Assembly: GCA_030562195.1 (NCBI GenBank)
Contig: CM060203.1
Location: 11,732,208 to 11,796,207 of the forward strand
Reading direction: 5' to 3'
Length of the DNA stretch: 64,000 nt
Source: Nipponacmea schrenckii
Taxonomy: Eukaryota > Mollusca > Gastropoda > Lottiidae
Made by a program: the position numbers and the translations under genes. The notes below the pieces were generated by a model, which made no database searches, was not told the DNA's origin, and was given only the letters and a program-made list of their open reading frames with translations. This document shows, piece by piece, positions 1 to 12,740 of this stretch (positions are counted from its first letter, which is position 1; every line of letters begins with the position of its first letter).

Positions 1-69
1 CACAAATCTAATATTATATTTCACTTAAAGGAGGCTAATAGATATTTTATTGTGTTGTTTGATATAATA

Positions 70-480
70 AAATGCAACTAAACATTTGTCTGATTGAAAC
101 AATCCAGAATGACTGTTTCAATCGAGAAAGATTGTTTCAACCCAGAGTGACTGTTTCAAGCGAGACAAATAAGATTGTATCAACCCAAAATGAATTTTAA
201 AAGTGAGAAGACCGTTTCAATCGAGAAAAATTGTTTTAGTGACAAACATTGGTTCAAGTGACAACGATGGAATCTACCCAGAATGAATTTTTGTAGAAAG
301 ATTGTTCCAAGTGAGAGAGATTGTTTCAAACGAGACAAATTCTATCAACCCATAATGACTATTTCAGATGAGGAAAAAAAGATTGCTGCTAAGTAGAAAG
401 ATTGTTTCAAAGAATGTTTCAATCGAGAAAGATTGTTACAAGTGTGAAAGATTTAATCAACCTAGAATGGCTGTGAGAAA
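70..480. repeat. Diverged short tandem repeat
   Basis: Degenerate units built from 'gattgtttcaa', 'cgagaaagattg' and 'cccagaatgactg' recur about every 20-40 bp. Copies are diverged and the period is irregular, so this looks like an old minisatellite. It lies just downstream of the splice donor of the minus-strand exon at 500-666, so it would be intronic in that gene. No coding potential seen. Confidence 0.6.
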
Positions 481-499
481 TGAGTGAGAAAAGCCTTAC

Positions 500-666
500 C
501 TTTTTATAGCTCCACTTAACTTAGATGACTTCCCTGTGTCAGACAATTCTTTTGGACTTTGCACCAAGTCTGTATACACGAAATCCGTTGACTTGGATAA
601 ATCACTGGGAACGGGAACCTCACTAGGGATTGATGTTCGTGACACGTTCAGCATCTTGACTGTCAT
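500..666 (-). CDS. 5' coding exon of an unrecognised gene, partial at window edge
   Basis: On the minus strand an ATG at 666 opens a 55-codon reading frame that runs into a consensus splice donor (AAAAAG|GTAAGG) at 499/500. The peptide begins MTVKMLNVSRTS and ends near KLSGAIKR. It is rich in Ser, Thr, Lys and acidic residues, with no hydrophobic segment. The exon is more GC-rich than the surrounding DNA. A possible acceptor (cattatag) lies just upstream of the ATG, so this may be exon 2 with the start near its 5' end. The rest of the gene would lie beyond the left edge. I do not recognise the family. Confidence 0.45.
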
Positions 667-3600
667 TTACCCCGGCTCTATAATGTAAAATAAAGAGTGA
701 TTGTATATAAATATGTTAAAAGACCATTATAAATAATAATTTGTTTCAATTCTTGTATAACTCTTCTCCACTCAAATTAAAGAGATACATTCGTTTAAAT
801 ATTTACAGACCGGCTGATAGCTTTTGATTCTGGATATGAAAATGATTAATTTCTTACATGTTTCCGATAGCATAAGTAATTGTAAATAACTACGAGAGAC
901 TTTGTAAACAAGTGGTTGCCCACTTTTATATTTTTACATTATGTTTTAAAAAACGCCTTAAAGAGAAAACCCAACAACATCAATTTAGAGCCTAATCAAA
1001 AAGATCTCTTTTACTGATCCAAAACCAAATCCATTCAAATAGATTAAAATTAACCTCTATCTTTACAAGGAAAAAAAAATTGAGCCCTTAAACAAAAACC
1101 AGACTTCCGAATTTTTTCAACCCTTTTTAGAGCATTTCAAAAAGCTTGTTATGCTTAAAATTATGACTTTATAAAACCAAACAGGCCTGAAGTTATCAAA
1201 ATTAACCTAAAATTTAAGAAAACATTGAAAAAAAAAACTTTGAGCCTAATCTGGTTTTTCAGTCAAAAACAGGTAAATTTAAACGTAAATTTTTATTTAA
1301 TTGGCCTTGGGTTTTAAATTCACCTGGGTAATTATTCTTTTAATTTTTAATTTCTTTTTTATTTTAAGTATACGAAGAAGTGTCGAAACCCAAATATTAA
1401 AGACCCTTAAATTGGAAAAATGTTGGTTAAAAACTAATATGCTTATTTATGTGTTTTTTTTACAGTCACATAAATCATTGTGATAATTAAGTTAATTATT
1501 ATTCTTTTGTAGCCTTGGTAAATGTAAATTCGATCTGATAACAATTCTCTATGTATTGTGGTCAATTTCTCTTTTTCTTTTTAACAAAGCGAGCCTTTAG
1601 TCAATATGTCAGAACCTATTAATATATATTAATACCGTTGGAAATATAGGAAACATATTTACCGAGCTTATAAGCATTACTGATTTTCATATCGTCCCTC
1701 CATCACACTTCTATTTACGGTTTCTTTTGTACTAAATCAAACGAGTTTAAAAGGGGTCCACAATATTATTGTACTTAAAATAGATATGTTTTTCATGTAC
1801 CATGATGTATATGTTTGTAGTGATTACACGGCTGTAAGCAACTTGCCATAACTTTCGAATCAGTGGGTTGTTATTACTGCATGATCTATTAATGTTGTTA
1901 AACTTTGTTAATATACATTTTGGTGTATATTTAATCCTTATATATCATTTATCATAAGCTACTTTATTATAAAGGCTACTTGAAACTATATACATATATA
2001 TGGTTTCCCAGTAACGCATTATCTGAATTGTGTATAATTGTAAGTGTAGGAGAACACTGATAATAATACAGTGAGATTTAGCAAACTGTTTCCTATTAAT
2101 ATCATTGTATCTCCTTGACATGCTCATGCATTTTCAATTTAGACTATAATACTAATAGAACCATTCACAACAGACCGAAATCAAAATAAATTTGCAATCG
2201 CTTCGACTTCACATTTTACGCCATTAAACGGTAGTATAGTGCACGAAGAAAATGCAATTAAAATGTATACAGATCCAGACCTTACCTCCAGTTCATACCA
2301 GTAAATGTCAAATTTAAACTGATTCTTAATTTCTGTAGTTGTATAATGAGCAGATAAACAAAAACATGAAAGACATGAAATGAATTCTGTTTGTATTCAT
2401 ATAGCCATATAACAATACAACCAAGCTGTTCAACTATTGATTCCTTTTTCCTTGGCCGACTTTGAACTAGCCATGATAACTCTGAAGGCTATTTATAGAT
2501 ATATAGCTCCTGGTTCCACTCTAATTGATATTTGAGATAATTGAATAAAAGGTGACCTAGACCCAGAAGAGACGCATGCAAATCCATGTGCATCAGATTC
2601 AATATCTATAGGCTACTATTCTAGTTTTCTAATTAATATCTGCTGTGTTCGGCGAGCCTGATCAATATCATTGCGCTCTTTTTAATTGTTTGCAGTATCA
2701 TTTATTTTTCTAGATGATAGTACATGTAATGATATCTGTTAAAGTGCCGACAAGGTATTTGAGTAATACTAGTCAAGTCCGGTCTAAATGTAGATGGACG
2801 TTTGAGGGAATACATATTTTACTTTCAATGTCAGTGTTGTTGTATAATATTGATTAGTTGAAGAAATTATTGATTTTATTACACAAGCATCTTAATTATC
2901 AATTTTATACCTTAGCTTTTCTGAGTCTCTCTCTTTCTAGATTTCTTGTCTCCAGTAGCCTACATTCGTGTTTAGTCCAAATATGTGAAGGGTTTGCATT
3001 TAATCAGAAATAATCACTAAATAAATAAAACATTATCATTGTCATTATATCATAGTTACATTGTGGCGTAAATTTGTTTGTTCCAGTGAGTAGATTATTG
3101 AATAATAAGCTATAAGCCATTTGATCTAAAGAAGGTGACCTTGATCTTAAAGAGGTTATTGGCCGTGATAAATCAGCAGAATTTAGTTGAGCTATTTTTT
3201 GTTTTCGTGTGATTTGATCCTGATTATCAATAAAATAAGCCTTCCTCGAAATCACTTCAATAGTCATATTTTTTCTTTGAATAATTAATATTTGCCATAT
3301 AATTTAATAAAATAAGTGGTTATTTCATTAGCGATAAATGGTCAAGGTGACTAGACGTTGGATTATGCAGATTTATGTACGTACCACAGATTAGTGTCAT
3401 AATTAGTAATACACAGAATGTCGGAATACGCAGGTTTTTTTTAAACATGAATCAGAAGGAAATCAATCGGGACCAGAAATAGATGTCGGATTAGGCCTAC
3501 TCGGATTACGCAGAGTACAATGTAGTTTTTTTTAAAAATAAATACATCGAGAAATACTTTGTTTTTAGTCTTCTCTAATGTTAATATAGGCCCCTATAAT

Positions 3601-4124
3601 ATATATTATATTTTAAATAAAAGGATATGAGCCATCTGTGCCTGTCGTCGTCGGTCATCTAATACCATACGATGGATATATAATATATTTATTACAAGTT
3701 ACTTGTTGTCTACTTTCTCAAATATGTATTATCTCCCTTATCATCAACCTTAACATTACAATATCATAAAAGCGGTCTTATTGGATATTATGTTTCAATA
3801 TTTGAGATAAAATAACTATAACACTTTTCTCAGAACTTGGTTTCTGTAAAAAAAAAATTTTTTACATGATTGTTCAAGTGCATTGTTGTACATCACAGTT
3901 TATTTTGAGATGAACATCATTTTATACTGTCGATTATCCAGACTAATTTGTATTGTACTATCTATCACAAGAAAATGTCTGGGTAATTGTGATAAGCGAA
4001 TTGTTGACATTATATTGAAAAGAAGTATAAGTCACTATTATTAGGTTTTTCACATTTCTTGAAATTGTCACTAGTTTTTAATGCTGAATATTTGTTAATA
4101 ACTATCTCACAACCCAGACAAACC
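667..4124. other. Intergenic, one weak exon candidate
   Basis: AT-rich DNA with no sustained reading frame. The one item of note is a possible 47-bp minus-strand exon at 2286-2332, bounded by an acceptor (CAACTACAG) and a strong donor (GAG|GTAAGG). One frame would read IKNQFKFDIYWYELE. It could be an upstream exon of the gene at 500-666, but nothing connects them. Otherwise I see nothing here. Confidence 0.3.
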
Positions 4125-7100
4125 ATGACAGACGGACCAAGCGTTGCGAAAAAGGCGAAAGTTTTACCTGAATGCCCTTACGGTGTCAAATGTTACAGAA
4201 AAAATCCTCAACATTTGAAAGATTTTTCTCATAATGGCACCAGTGTAGCTAGCACAAGTAGAGATATAAATGGTGATTCTGACAGTTCATCAACTTCTGC
4301 AACATTACCACCCTGTAAATATGGTGCCAAGTGCTATCGGAAGAATTTGATGCATTTTGCTGAGTTTTCCCATCCTACAAAAACAAGTGCACATGATAAA
4401 AATGATGCCAGTGGTAGTGACACAGACGTTGTTGATTCAGATGAGGAGGTTTGTTAAACATTCAGCCTATTTATTGTCAATTTTGTAAAAATTGAACTGT
4501 ATTAGATGTCTAAATTGTAGTAAACTGACAAGACTTAACATCAAGAAGGTGTATGAAATTCTTATCTATCGAGAATAGTATTTGCAGTAACATCCACTAT
4601 TGTTGAAACTGTGGATAGTAAAAGTTATTCAGGTCCTAGTAGCCTCAGGTAGTTGAGGATTAGATAAATTTTATTTAGATAGAACATAGATATAAGGCCA
4701 AATTTATTGCTAATGAAAAAATAGGGTACTGAAATTGTGTTACTATCTTGTATATTACGATTTATTTACTTTTCAGGATAAGACACAACAGAAGAAAGAT
4801 GGCAATGATATTTTAAGTCGAGGAATGTCATTAGTTAAAAGTTACTCTCAGATGTCAGAAGAAGAAAGAAAGGAGTTGATAAAGAAAGCGTTTGAGGCTA
4901 AACAAAAACTACAAGAGGAATTAGAAGTGACTAAGAAACAAGTTGCTGAAAAAGCCAAAGAAGTAGACAAACTTCAGACTCAGGTATCTCTACTTCATTA
5001 CTTGACCTTTACACATATTCTGTCTATCTTTTGTTGTCTATGAGGCTTGTTAAAGATTTCCATGCTATTTGACATGTATATGTCATTATCAAATTGTATT
5101 ATTCACAATTCAGTCACTGGCTGTTTCAGGTGAATACAGGGTTACTATTGGTGGATGGAGAAAAAGAGGCCATGGAAGGAAAAACTCTGAAAATATTTAC
5201 TCTTGCAGCAGAAAGAGATCATAAAGAAGGTTCAGCTGATCAGATACATTTCCGTCTGGCAGAATCCCAGTTTTATAGATTACTAGCAGGAGTGGGGGAC
5301 AAGTAAGTTCATTTTTTAATTATATGAATTCAGTCTGAAGTTGACTTAAAATGCATTTTTGTTTTGTTTTGGAAATATTTATCTTTACTTGACACCATTC
5401 TAAATTCATGAAGCATGTGATCACAAGATTTCTTATACTGGGTCAATGAACTTTTCACAAATAATTGAATTCTCACGTTGTATTGTTATAGTTTCTAGAA
5501 TTGATAAATATGTTTAATGTATTATTTTAGCTACAGTATTGATAAAGTAGAATATGTTGTTAATCCTGTATTGGTGAAAAGATTTCAGTAAGTAAATTGT
5601 AAATGTTAGTTTATTATCATCAACTATAGGGTAGACAATGGTTAAACTATTTGAAGACACAGAGCATTGATTTAAATAGCTGGATTGTAATAGATTTGGT
5701 TTTGTAATCATACAATTGATCTTTTAAAACATGTAATTTTTTTTAAGAGCGTCAAGAAATGATTTGAAGAAAGCAAGAGGAGAAAGCCTCAGTTATCCAG
5801 TCCTTGCATTTCACGGCACAAAGAAAGAAAATATTATTAAAATTTGTACTGATGGCTTCAAAGCACCAGGTATATTTATTTAGTTATTATTTCATTTTTT
5901 CTTATAACAATTGTTATCTTATCTTTAGTCTTGGGAGTTTTATAAAGAGTTATCTTATCTTTAATTTTCAGGTTTTTATAAAGAGTTATCTTTATTCCTC
6001 AGGGTTTTATAAAGAGTTATCTTATCTTTAGTCTCCAGGGTTTTATAAATAGTTATTTTTCTTCTTAGAGGTTTTATACAGAGTTATCTTATCTTTAGTC
6101 TTCAGGTTTTTATAAAGAGTTATCTTATTTTTAGTCTTCAGGGTTTTATTAGGAGTAATTTTATCATTAGTCTTAATTGTTTAATAAAGAGTCATCTTAT
6201 CTTTAGTCTTCAGGGTTTTATTAAGAGTTATCTTATCTTTAGTCTTCAGGGTTTCATAAAGAGTTTTCTTATCTTAATCTTAAGGTTTCATAAAGAGTTA
6301 TCTTATCTTTAGTCTTCAGGGTTTTATTAAGGGTCATCTTATCTTTAGTCTTCAGGGTTTTATTAAGAGTTATTTTGTCTTTAGTCTTCAGGGTTTCATA
6401 AAGAGTTTTCTTATCTTAATCTTAAGGTTTCATAAAGAATTATCTTATCTTTAGTCTTCAGGGTTTTATTAGGAGTTGTCTTATCTTTAATCTTCAGGGT
6501 TTTATTAAGAGTTATCTTTAGTCTTCAGGGCTTTATTAAGAGTTATCTTATCTTTAGTCTTCAGGGTTTTATTAAGAGTTATCTTATCTTTAGTCTTCAG
6601 GGTTTTATAAAGAGTTATCTTATCTTTAGTCTTCAGGGTTTTATTAAGAGTTATCTTATCTTTAGTCTTCAGGGTTTTATTAAGAGTTATCTTATCTTTA
6701 GTCTTCAGGGTTTTATTAAGAGTTATCTTATCTTTAGTCTTCAGGGCTTTATTAAGAGTTATCTTATCTTTAGTCTTCAGGGTTTTATTAAGAGTTATCT
6801 TATCTTGAGTCTTCAGGGTTTTATAAAGAGTTATCTTATCATTAGTCCTCATTGTTTAATAAAGAGTTCAAAATTGGCTGAATGCATTATTAATATTACC
6901 ACACTATATTGTGATATAAAAATAAAATACTTCTAAATGGAAAATTAGGATCCAAGTTTCCTTCTTGGTTCAATATGAAATATTTAACATTTTGCAGGTG
7001 AATCAGGATTTCACATGCGTACTGATACTGGATGGTATGGTGCTGGGGTATATTTTAGTGAATATCCACAGTATTCTATGGGTTATATACAAGGTGCTAC

Positions 7101-8854
7101 TAAGCTGTTGTTGTGTCAAGTTTTACCAGGAAAAGTATGTCATAGTTTACCATTTGTCTCTCAGATTATAATCATATAACTCTTAGTGGATATTTTAATG
7201 CTGAGGATCAATGCCACATTCTTTGCTTTGTCTAAATTGGTAACAAAACATATTTTTTTCAGGCATATAAATGTACAACATTAATTCATGGTGCCAAGTT
7301 AATAAGTGGGTATGATTCCCATACATCACCTGATAATAAAGAATTAGTTATATTTAATAGTCACCACATCTTACCATGTTATATTGTACATTATAAACCT
7401 GGGGGTGGGGAGTTCAAATACAAAACTAAAATTGTCAAATCTAGTGAGGTAAGTGGCAACAATACAATTAGTTCATTTTCATGCAACAAGATTTAGAGAT
7501 CAGCATTACAGTTAAGTTGGCTTGCTGATTGTTGTGCTTTGAAATTTATGTGGAATTATTATAAGCAGAAAATCGTTTAGTGAATTTTAGTGACAACAGC
7601 TGTTATGCCTAAAATATTCATGGAGATTAATATATTTTTACTAGTTTAAAGATGAAGAACTTGCTGGTAAATATAAAAAATGTGAAAAAGCTAAACCATC
7701 AAAGTAAGCACTTTTTATAGACTCTGGCAACACATTCTTACTAAAATGTTTTTAACCTTTTTGTAATACTAAAATGACATCAATATCAACATTAAATGAT
7801 CTATATTTATCAAGCACTTTTTCAGATCTATGTTAGGTAAAGTACTGAATTAGAAAATAAACAAAGAGTGTGGGTTTATTTGTCAAATATTAATTTATTT
7901 TGATTGTCAGTGTATTGAAGGGTACCATGTTTCAGTTCTGTGGAAAGTTGACTGCCAGTCAAGCTAACCTGATAGCTTTGACAATGAAACACGGAGCTGG
8001 TAAACGTAAGTCACTTTGCTTCCTTCCTATTGAATAAATAGACTCTAGATATTCAGACGTGTATGCCTATATATTATATGTGTATTATATATCAAATACA
8101 ATTCTTATTAACAAACTTTCATTCCTTCTTTTTTTATTAGCATTTATTTTTAAATTAACCACAATAGGCAAAAAAGACAACCCTCTTGAACACCAACAAC
8201 AACAGTCAATAAGATTTTGTAAACCTAACAAAATGGTTATTTTAAAAAGAGTTCACCTTTTGTTTGTGTTACAAAATACCAGCATTAGAGAGGAAGACAT
8301 TATATTATATAAAAGCGAAAAAATCTTATTTAGATAAGTGGGTTAAGTTGTTAAGTTCTATGATAAGCTTGATGTGTATTAATTGAGAACTTATATTTTG
8401 GGTTATTCACGATACAGGTAGTGCTTTAAAAACTTGGCCAATACTTCATATTTCTTGGTTTTGCCAATCTGTTTAAGCCCAGTGCAGAAACAGATGTATA
8501 TGTGAATATTTTCATTTTCAGCTACATCTCACCTCTTCACACATGTTGTAGCAACACCAGATGAAGTATCAAATGATTCTAATGCTAAATTACATAAAGC
8601 TACCACAAGAGGGGTAAGTCTTCTTACTATAAAAAGGAGCGCCAAGAGCTCTGGAATATTTACCATGAAACTTACATGGGAGATCTATTCTTTTGGTTGA
8701 ATTTCAGAAGTTAGGAATTGGAGAACTGGAGAACTGGTCTATATTCCTTTTATTTTGTTTATTTCAGGCACCAATAGTCAATGAACATTATATATATGAT
8801 TGTATATTAGACAAGAAACTTCACAATGAACAGAATTACATCTTTGATACATAG
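4125..8854 (+). CDS. PBZ-PBZ-PARP-BRCT ADP-ribosyltransferase
   Basis: Eleven exons: 4125-4448, 4777-4983, 5130-5302, 5531-5587, 5748-5869, 6998-7134, 7263-7448, 7645-7703, 7911-8005, 8522-8613, 8768-8854. They sum to 1539 nt (512 aa). Two PBZ poly(ADP-ribose)-binding zinc fingers lie near residues 17-36 and 64-83 (CPYGVKCYRK..H.....H; CKYGAKCYRK..H.....H), followed by an acidic Ser-rich linker and a Lys/Glu coiled coil (about 125-178). The PARP catalytic domain (about 250-400) has LAFHGT (His near 276), GAGVYFSEY (Tyr near 313) and KELVIF (Glu near 367), so the H-Y-E triad looks intact. That is compatible with polymerase and not only mono-transferase activity (inference). A BRCT-like domain closes the protein (about 422-512: FQFCGKL, THVVAT, YIYDCILDKK). 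PBZ and BRCT point to nuclear DNA-damage signalling. The ATG at 4125 is the first in frame. No human protein has this exact domain order that I know of, so I give no symbol. Confidence 0.9.
5925..6865. repeat. 36-bp minisatellite in PARP-like gene intron 5
   Basis: About 25 copies of a 36-bp unit (ttattaagagttatcttatc, then tttagtcttcagggtt) fill most of the intron between 5869 and 6998. Left-hand copies are diverged and the central ones near-identical. Because 36 is a multiple of 3, a long repetitive minus-strand frame (KTKDKITLNK units of 12 aa) appears; it is an artefact. Each unit holds a pyrimidine tract ending in cttcag|g, which resembles a 3' splice site. Confidence 0.9.
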
Positions 8855-10954
8855 GACATCAATGCCAAATTTTAATGATATTCTTCACATAATGAACATT
8901 TGTGTATATGTATAGACTAATGGATCCTTGTTTATAAAAAAAAAATGAGTATGAAGCATTGTAGAATATTTCATGATAATGTGTGATTTTTAAGATATTG
9001 TAAATGATGTTGGGTATTTATACAAGTACTGAGGCCAGTTGTTTTATATGTACAATATAAAATGTAAATTCATTTTATTTCCAAATTTAAGACAAAGTTT
9101 TATACATTAACTTGATCATGTTTATAAAATTTTAAGCTATGTAAAGGTGCCTAATATCTTTTATGTCATCATTTTTATTGTAAATATTGACTATTGACTA
9201 TAATCACTATATTTTCTTTTCTTTCTTTACAAGGAATAAGTGACTATTGGTGCAATAACAAGTATTTATTAAACTATTGTAAATGGTTTTCATTTTGTTA
9301 ATCTATTTTATATTATTAGATATATGAAATTATTTATGATTTGACTTGTATTTTACTTGTTAGATCTGTTTCAACCATTAAAATACAATATTTTGTATTC
9401 CCCATGATCTCTTCTGTTTGAGGTAGGATATGGGACATATATTAAGTAAGATGTGTCAACATCATAGATAACCAATTGAAAAAAGACCTTATCTGCGCAT
9501 GGGCTATATTGAATCCAGAACAGGCCTCATAATGCAAACATAAAAAGGTATACACATAAAATCACCACCTTCACCTCTATAAATCTGATTTATTGTCTGA
9601 GGCTGATTCCCAATGTAAAGGTGGACAGTGTTCTTATAGTTTTGAAACTATTCAAAACCTATGGTGTGTTCATGACAATTATTACTTTAATTTAAGTGAA
9701 TACTTTGTGTTTGGATTTAAACCTAGGACCTTTATTTGCTATTTAAGTGATAAATCTTAGGGTTATCATAAATATCATTTTTTATTTTAACAAAACTTCT
9801 ACAAATTAATATTTAAATACAAAAAGAAACAGTTCACACAGGATTGATTACATTATAGACTAACTAGGACCAATTTATACAGTATTCTTGATTTCAATTT
9901 TATATTTTAAATACTCAATTAAACATTATTTGTTATCAGATCAAAGTATACAGTTTAATTCATTAAAAACCTTAAATATATATGGCTAAATGTTAAGAAA
10001 ATAAATGCTATTTTTGTCCAAAATATTTTTAAAGGAAAAAAAACATATCAATCAAATCAAATGCAAATTAATTTTACAAATTTCAAGAGTCAAATCTGTG
10101 CAAACTTTCATAATAGAATTAAAGCTAGGTTAATTAACAAGAAAAGCTATTAAAGCATAGTACACAACGAAAGACTTAAAAAAAATATTCTAATTTAACA
10201 AACACAGCCATGTGATTAATCACAAAATTCTTTAAAAATATACAAGAAATCAATTTCTATAAACTTTGCCAAAAATACAACTGGCGCCGAACACATCTGA
10301 GCCCACCAAAAGGCTGATTAAAAACTATTACAAAATACAATATGGTGACAAAATAAGGCTTGAATTGGTAGATAGTAGAACAAGGTTGATGGAGATAATA
10401 TAGACCTCTGACTATTCCATTGACTACTGTAAATCAAATATAAAACACTTACCCAAAAATCATTATCATTTACAATTCTTTTAAAAGAAGGAAGCAACTC
10501 ATTTATATCAGAAAAACTCATTAGCAGATTTTAATTTGTTCAATATTAAATGAATGAAATTTTGTGTAAATAGTAAGAGGGCTATAACAGATTTCTCAAA
10601 AGTTTTCACAATTGAAAGATTTACATTTCACAGCACAACAAATAAAAAATCTGAATCATATATATATTTTGTGCAGTCTTTCAACACATTGCTGACCAGG
10701 AGATTTTTATTAAAAACACAGCACATTTCCTTTCTTTATACACACCATAATCATATAAAGTTGGCAATGTTAATGTACAGTTCTTGTGTTCATATACTAC
10801 ACCTTTTTCTGAAAAAAAACTTCCTGCTTGAGCAATTTCATGGTTAATAAATTATCTAAGCTATTTATAAGCTACATCATAAATAAATGATTTACCAGGA
10901 TACCTTATAACCAACTCTCATAGCACTATCTATGACATTAGGGATTGGTCTAGC

Positions 10955-11310
10955 CCAGTGCTGGGTATTGACAACCGTGCCACGATACAATAGGTATCAC
11001 GATACAAGGGTCACAATATGATACATAACGTGTTATGGGGTAATAGATAAAAGTAACACTTTTTATAATTTTAACACCTATATTTTGAGGTAACAAAAAT
11101 TTATTAATAGTAATTTTACAATTTTACTAGTTTTCTGATGTATTTCGCTCATATACTGTTAACTAAAAAATGTTTCAGCCAGTCTGTCTGCTATATTAAA
11201 CGTAAAATAAGTTATTTGAAAACAATGGTACACAACCTCACGATACGATACGCGTATCATCGCATGTCATATCGTGATACATAGATTCAACGATATATCG
11301 TGCCAGCACT
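10955..11310. mobile_element. hAT-like non-autonomous element (MITE)
   Basis: About 356 bp bounded by imperfect inverted ends (CAGTGCTGGGTATTG... / ...TCGTGCCAGCACT). The interior is full of 'cacgatac / gtatcgtg' motifs typical of hAT-derived short elements in animals. The flanking 8-mers ggtctagc and agtctaga match at 6 of 8 positions, consistent with the 8-bp target duplication of hAT transposons. No transposase frame. A fragment with similar 'cgatacaacatgccacgata' sequence occurs near 15970. Confidence 0.6.
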
Positions 11311-11514
11311 AGTCTAGAATCAATAAGTACTCAAACCCTTGGCACCTTAATGATTGTTTTAAGTTTTACAGATATACATAAGGCCATTACACTATGGTAC
11401 TTTAAATAACAACTAATTCACTCTGTTAAACTTTTCTGTTATCATTTCATTACTTTTTTGTTAATTAAAATAAGATTCTTTTAATATTGTTTCATAATTC
11501 ATTTTATAATCTTA

Positions 11515-11725
11515 CAATCTCCGGTATTATTTCACCTTTGATGTCAATGACAGTTTTTTCATGTATTAACCTGTGGACGAATCTATCGGAAAAAGGGGGT
11601 TAGTAGTAAATAAGAAACATAGTTTTCCTTGGATTGTAAGTTAGATATAGACCTCAAATCCTTCGGTTAATATTCAGAAAAAATTTTTTTAAAATTAACC
11701 TAGTATCTGTCTATATCTTATTCAT
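11515..11725. repeat. Dispersed repeat, copy 1
   Basis: About 200 bp shared with 21387-21595. Common blocks include 'acctgtggacgaatctatcg', 'ttagtagtaaataagaaaca' and 'gttagatatagacctcaaat'. The central inverted repeat seen in copy 2 is degraded here. No coding potential. Confidence 0.75.
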
Positions 11726-12740
11726 GTTATATTCAAAAATTTGAATGCTCATTTAATTTGACCATATAAACATGGTCTTCACTTTAAAATAATATTTATA
11801 TACATGAACATCATACCACTGCATAACTTACAACATTATTTCACCAGGTTTTTCTTTATTAAGGCATATAAAATAGCACTACCTAGTGTACAAATAAGGT
11901 GGAAATGAAACAAACAATATAGAACTGAATATTCACATAATTTTTGCTGGATTTAAAGACACAGCACCTAATCCTTCAAATTTCAATTTGAAACTAACCT
12001 TAACCTCCATTAACACTGCTTTAATCCTGTGCCAGTGTCTTCTGTTGAATAGTAACTTGTTACATTCCAACCACCTCAATGTCTAAAATATTTCATATTG
12101 ACCACATCTTGTTTTATAAAATTGTCCCTTTACAATCAAATTTACTAAGATAAGTTATATATATAATATCTGTGCAGAAAAACATTTGTATTACTAAACA
12201 ATGGATGAAAAAAGACTAACCAGCTATAAAAACCCAGAATTCAGCTTAATCTGATTCTATAGCATCACAAAAATTAATGCAAAAAATACAAAATTTTAGA
12301 TTCAGTAAAAATAATTCCTTTATTACCATAATGTATTTGAATCAAGATTGTTTGAAATTTAGATATATATAACTTGAAGAGAGTCCTAATATACATTATC
12401 TATTATCAATATGTTGATTTTAAGCACTACCATTTTATAGGCAGATTAAAATTGATTTATTTTTCATAAAAAGGATATGTGAAAATGAAATTAAAATCTC
12501 GATGTTCTGGACTAAAATAAAGAAGATTATCTCTCAAAGATTCATAATATCACTATGAACATGATCAGGTCGGCTACTCTAATCTCTACTTAGTGTCATT
12601 CACTTCACACAGTGTGCTTTTATAGTAAATAACATGATTATTAGTTGATACTTTACAAACTAACTTTTAAGTGGTATGCTTAGTGTCTCTGAAGACCAGC
12701 AGATCAACATATTGGACCCAAATAATCTGTTTTTTTAATC

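Larger units (their letters stand above)
8855..12740. other. Convergent 3' flanks, no gene seen
   Basis: Space between the stop codons of two convergent genes, PARP-like and RETREG-like. It probably includes both 3' UTRs. It carries a hAT-like inverted-repeat element (about 10955-11310) and one copy of a dispersed repeat (about 11515-11725). Short frames here have no recognisable product or splice structure. Confidence 0.6.

Noticed and set aside
70..480. Possible CRISPR-like regular repeats
   Set aside because: Units are irregular and diverged with no constant spacers, and the DNA is clearly eukaryotic.
6505..6852. 115-codon minus-strand frame of KTKDKITLNK repeats
   Set aside because: Translation of a 36-bp intronic minisatellite inside the PARP-like gene; no start context, splice signals or conserved composition.
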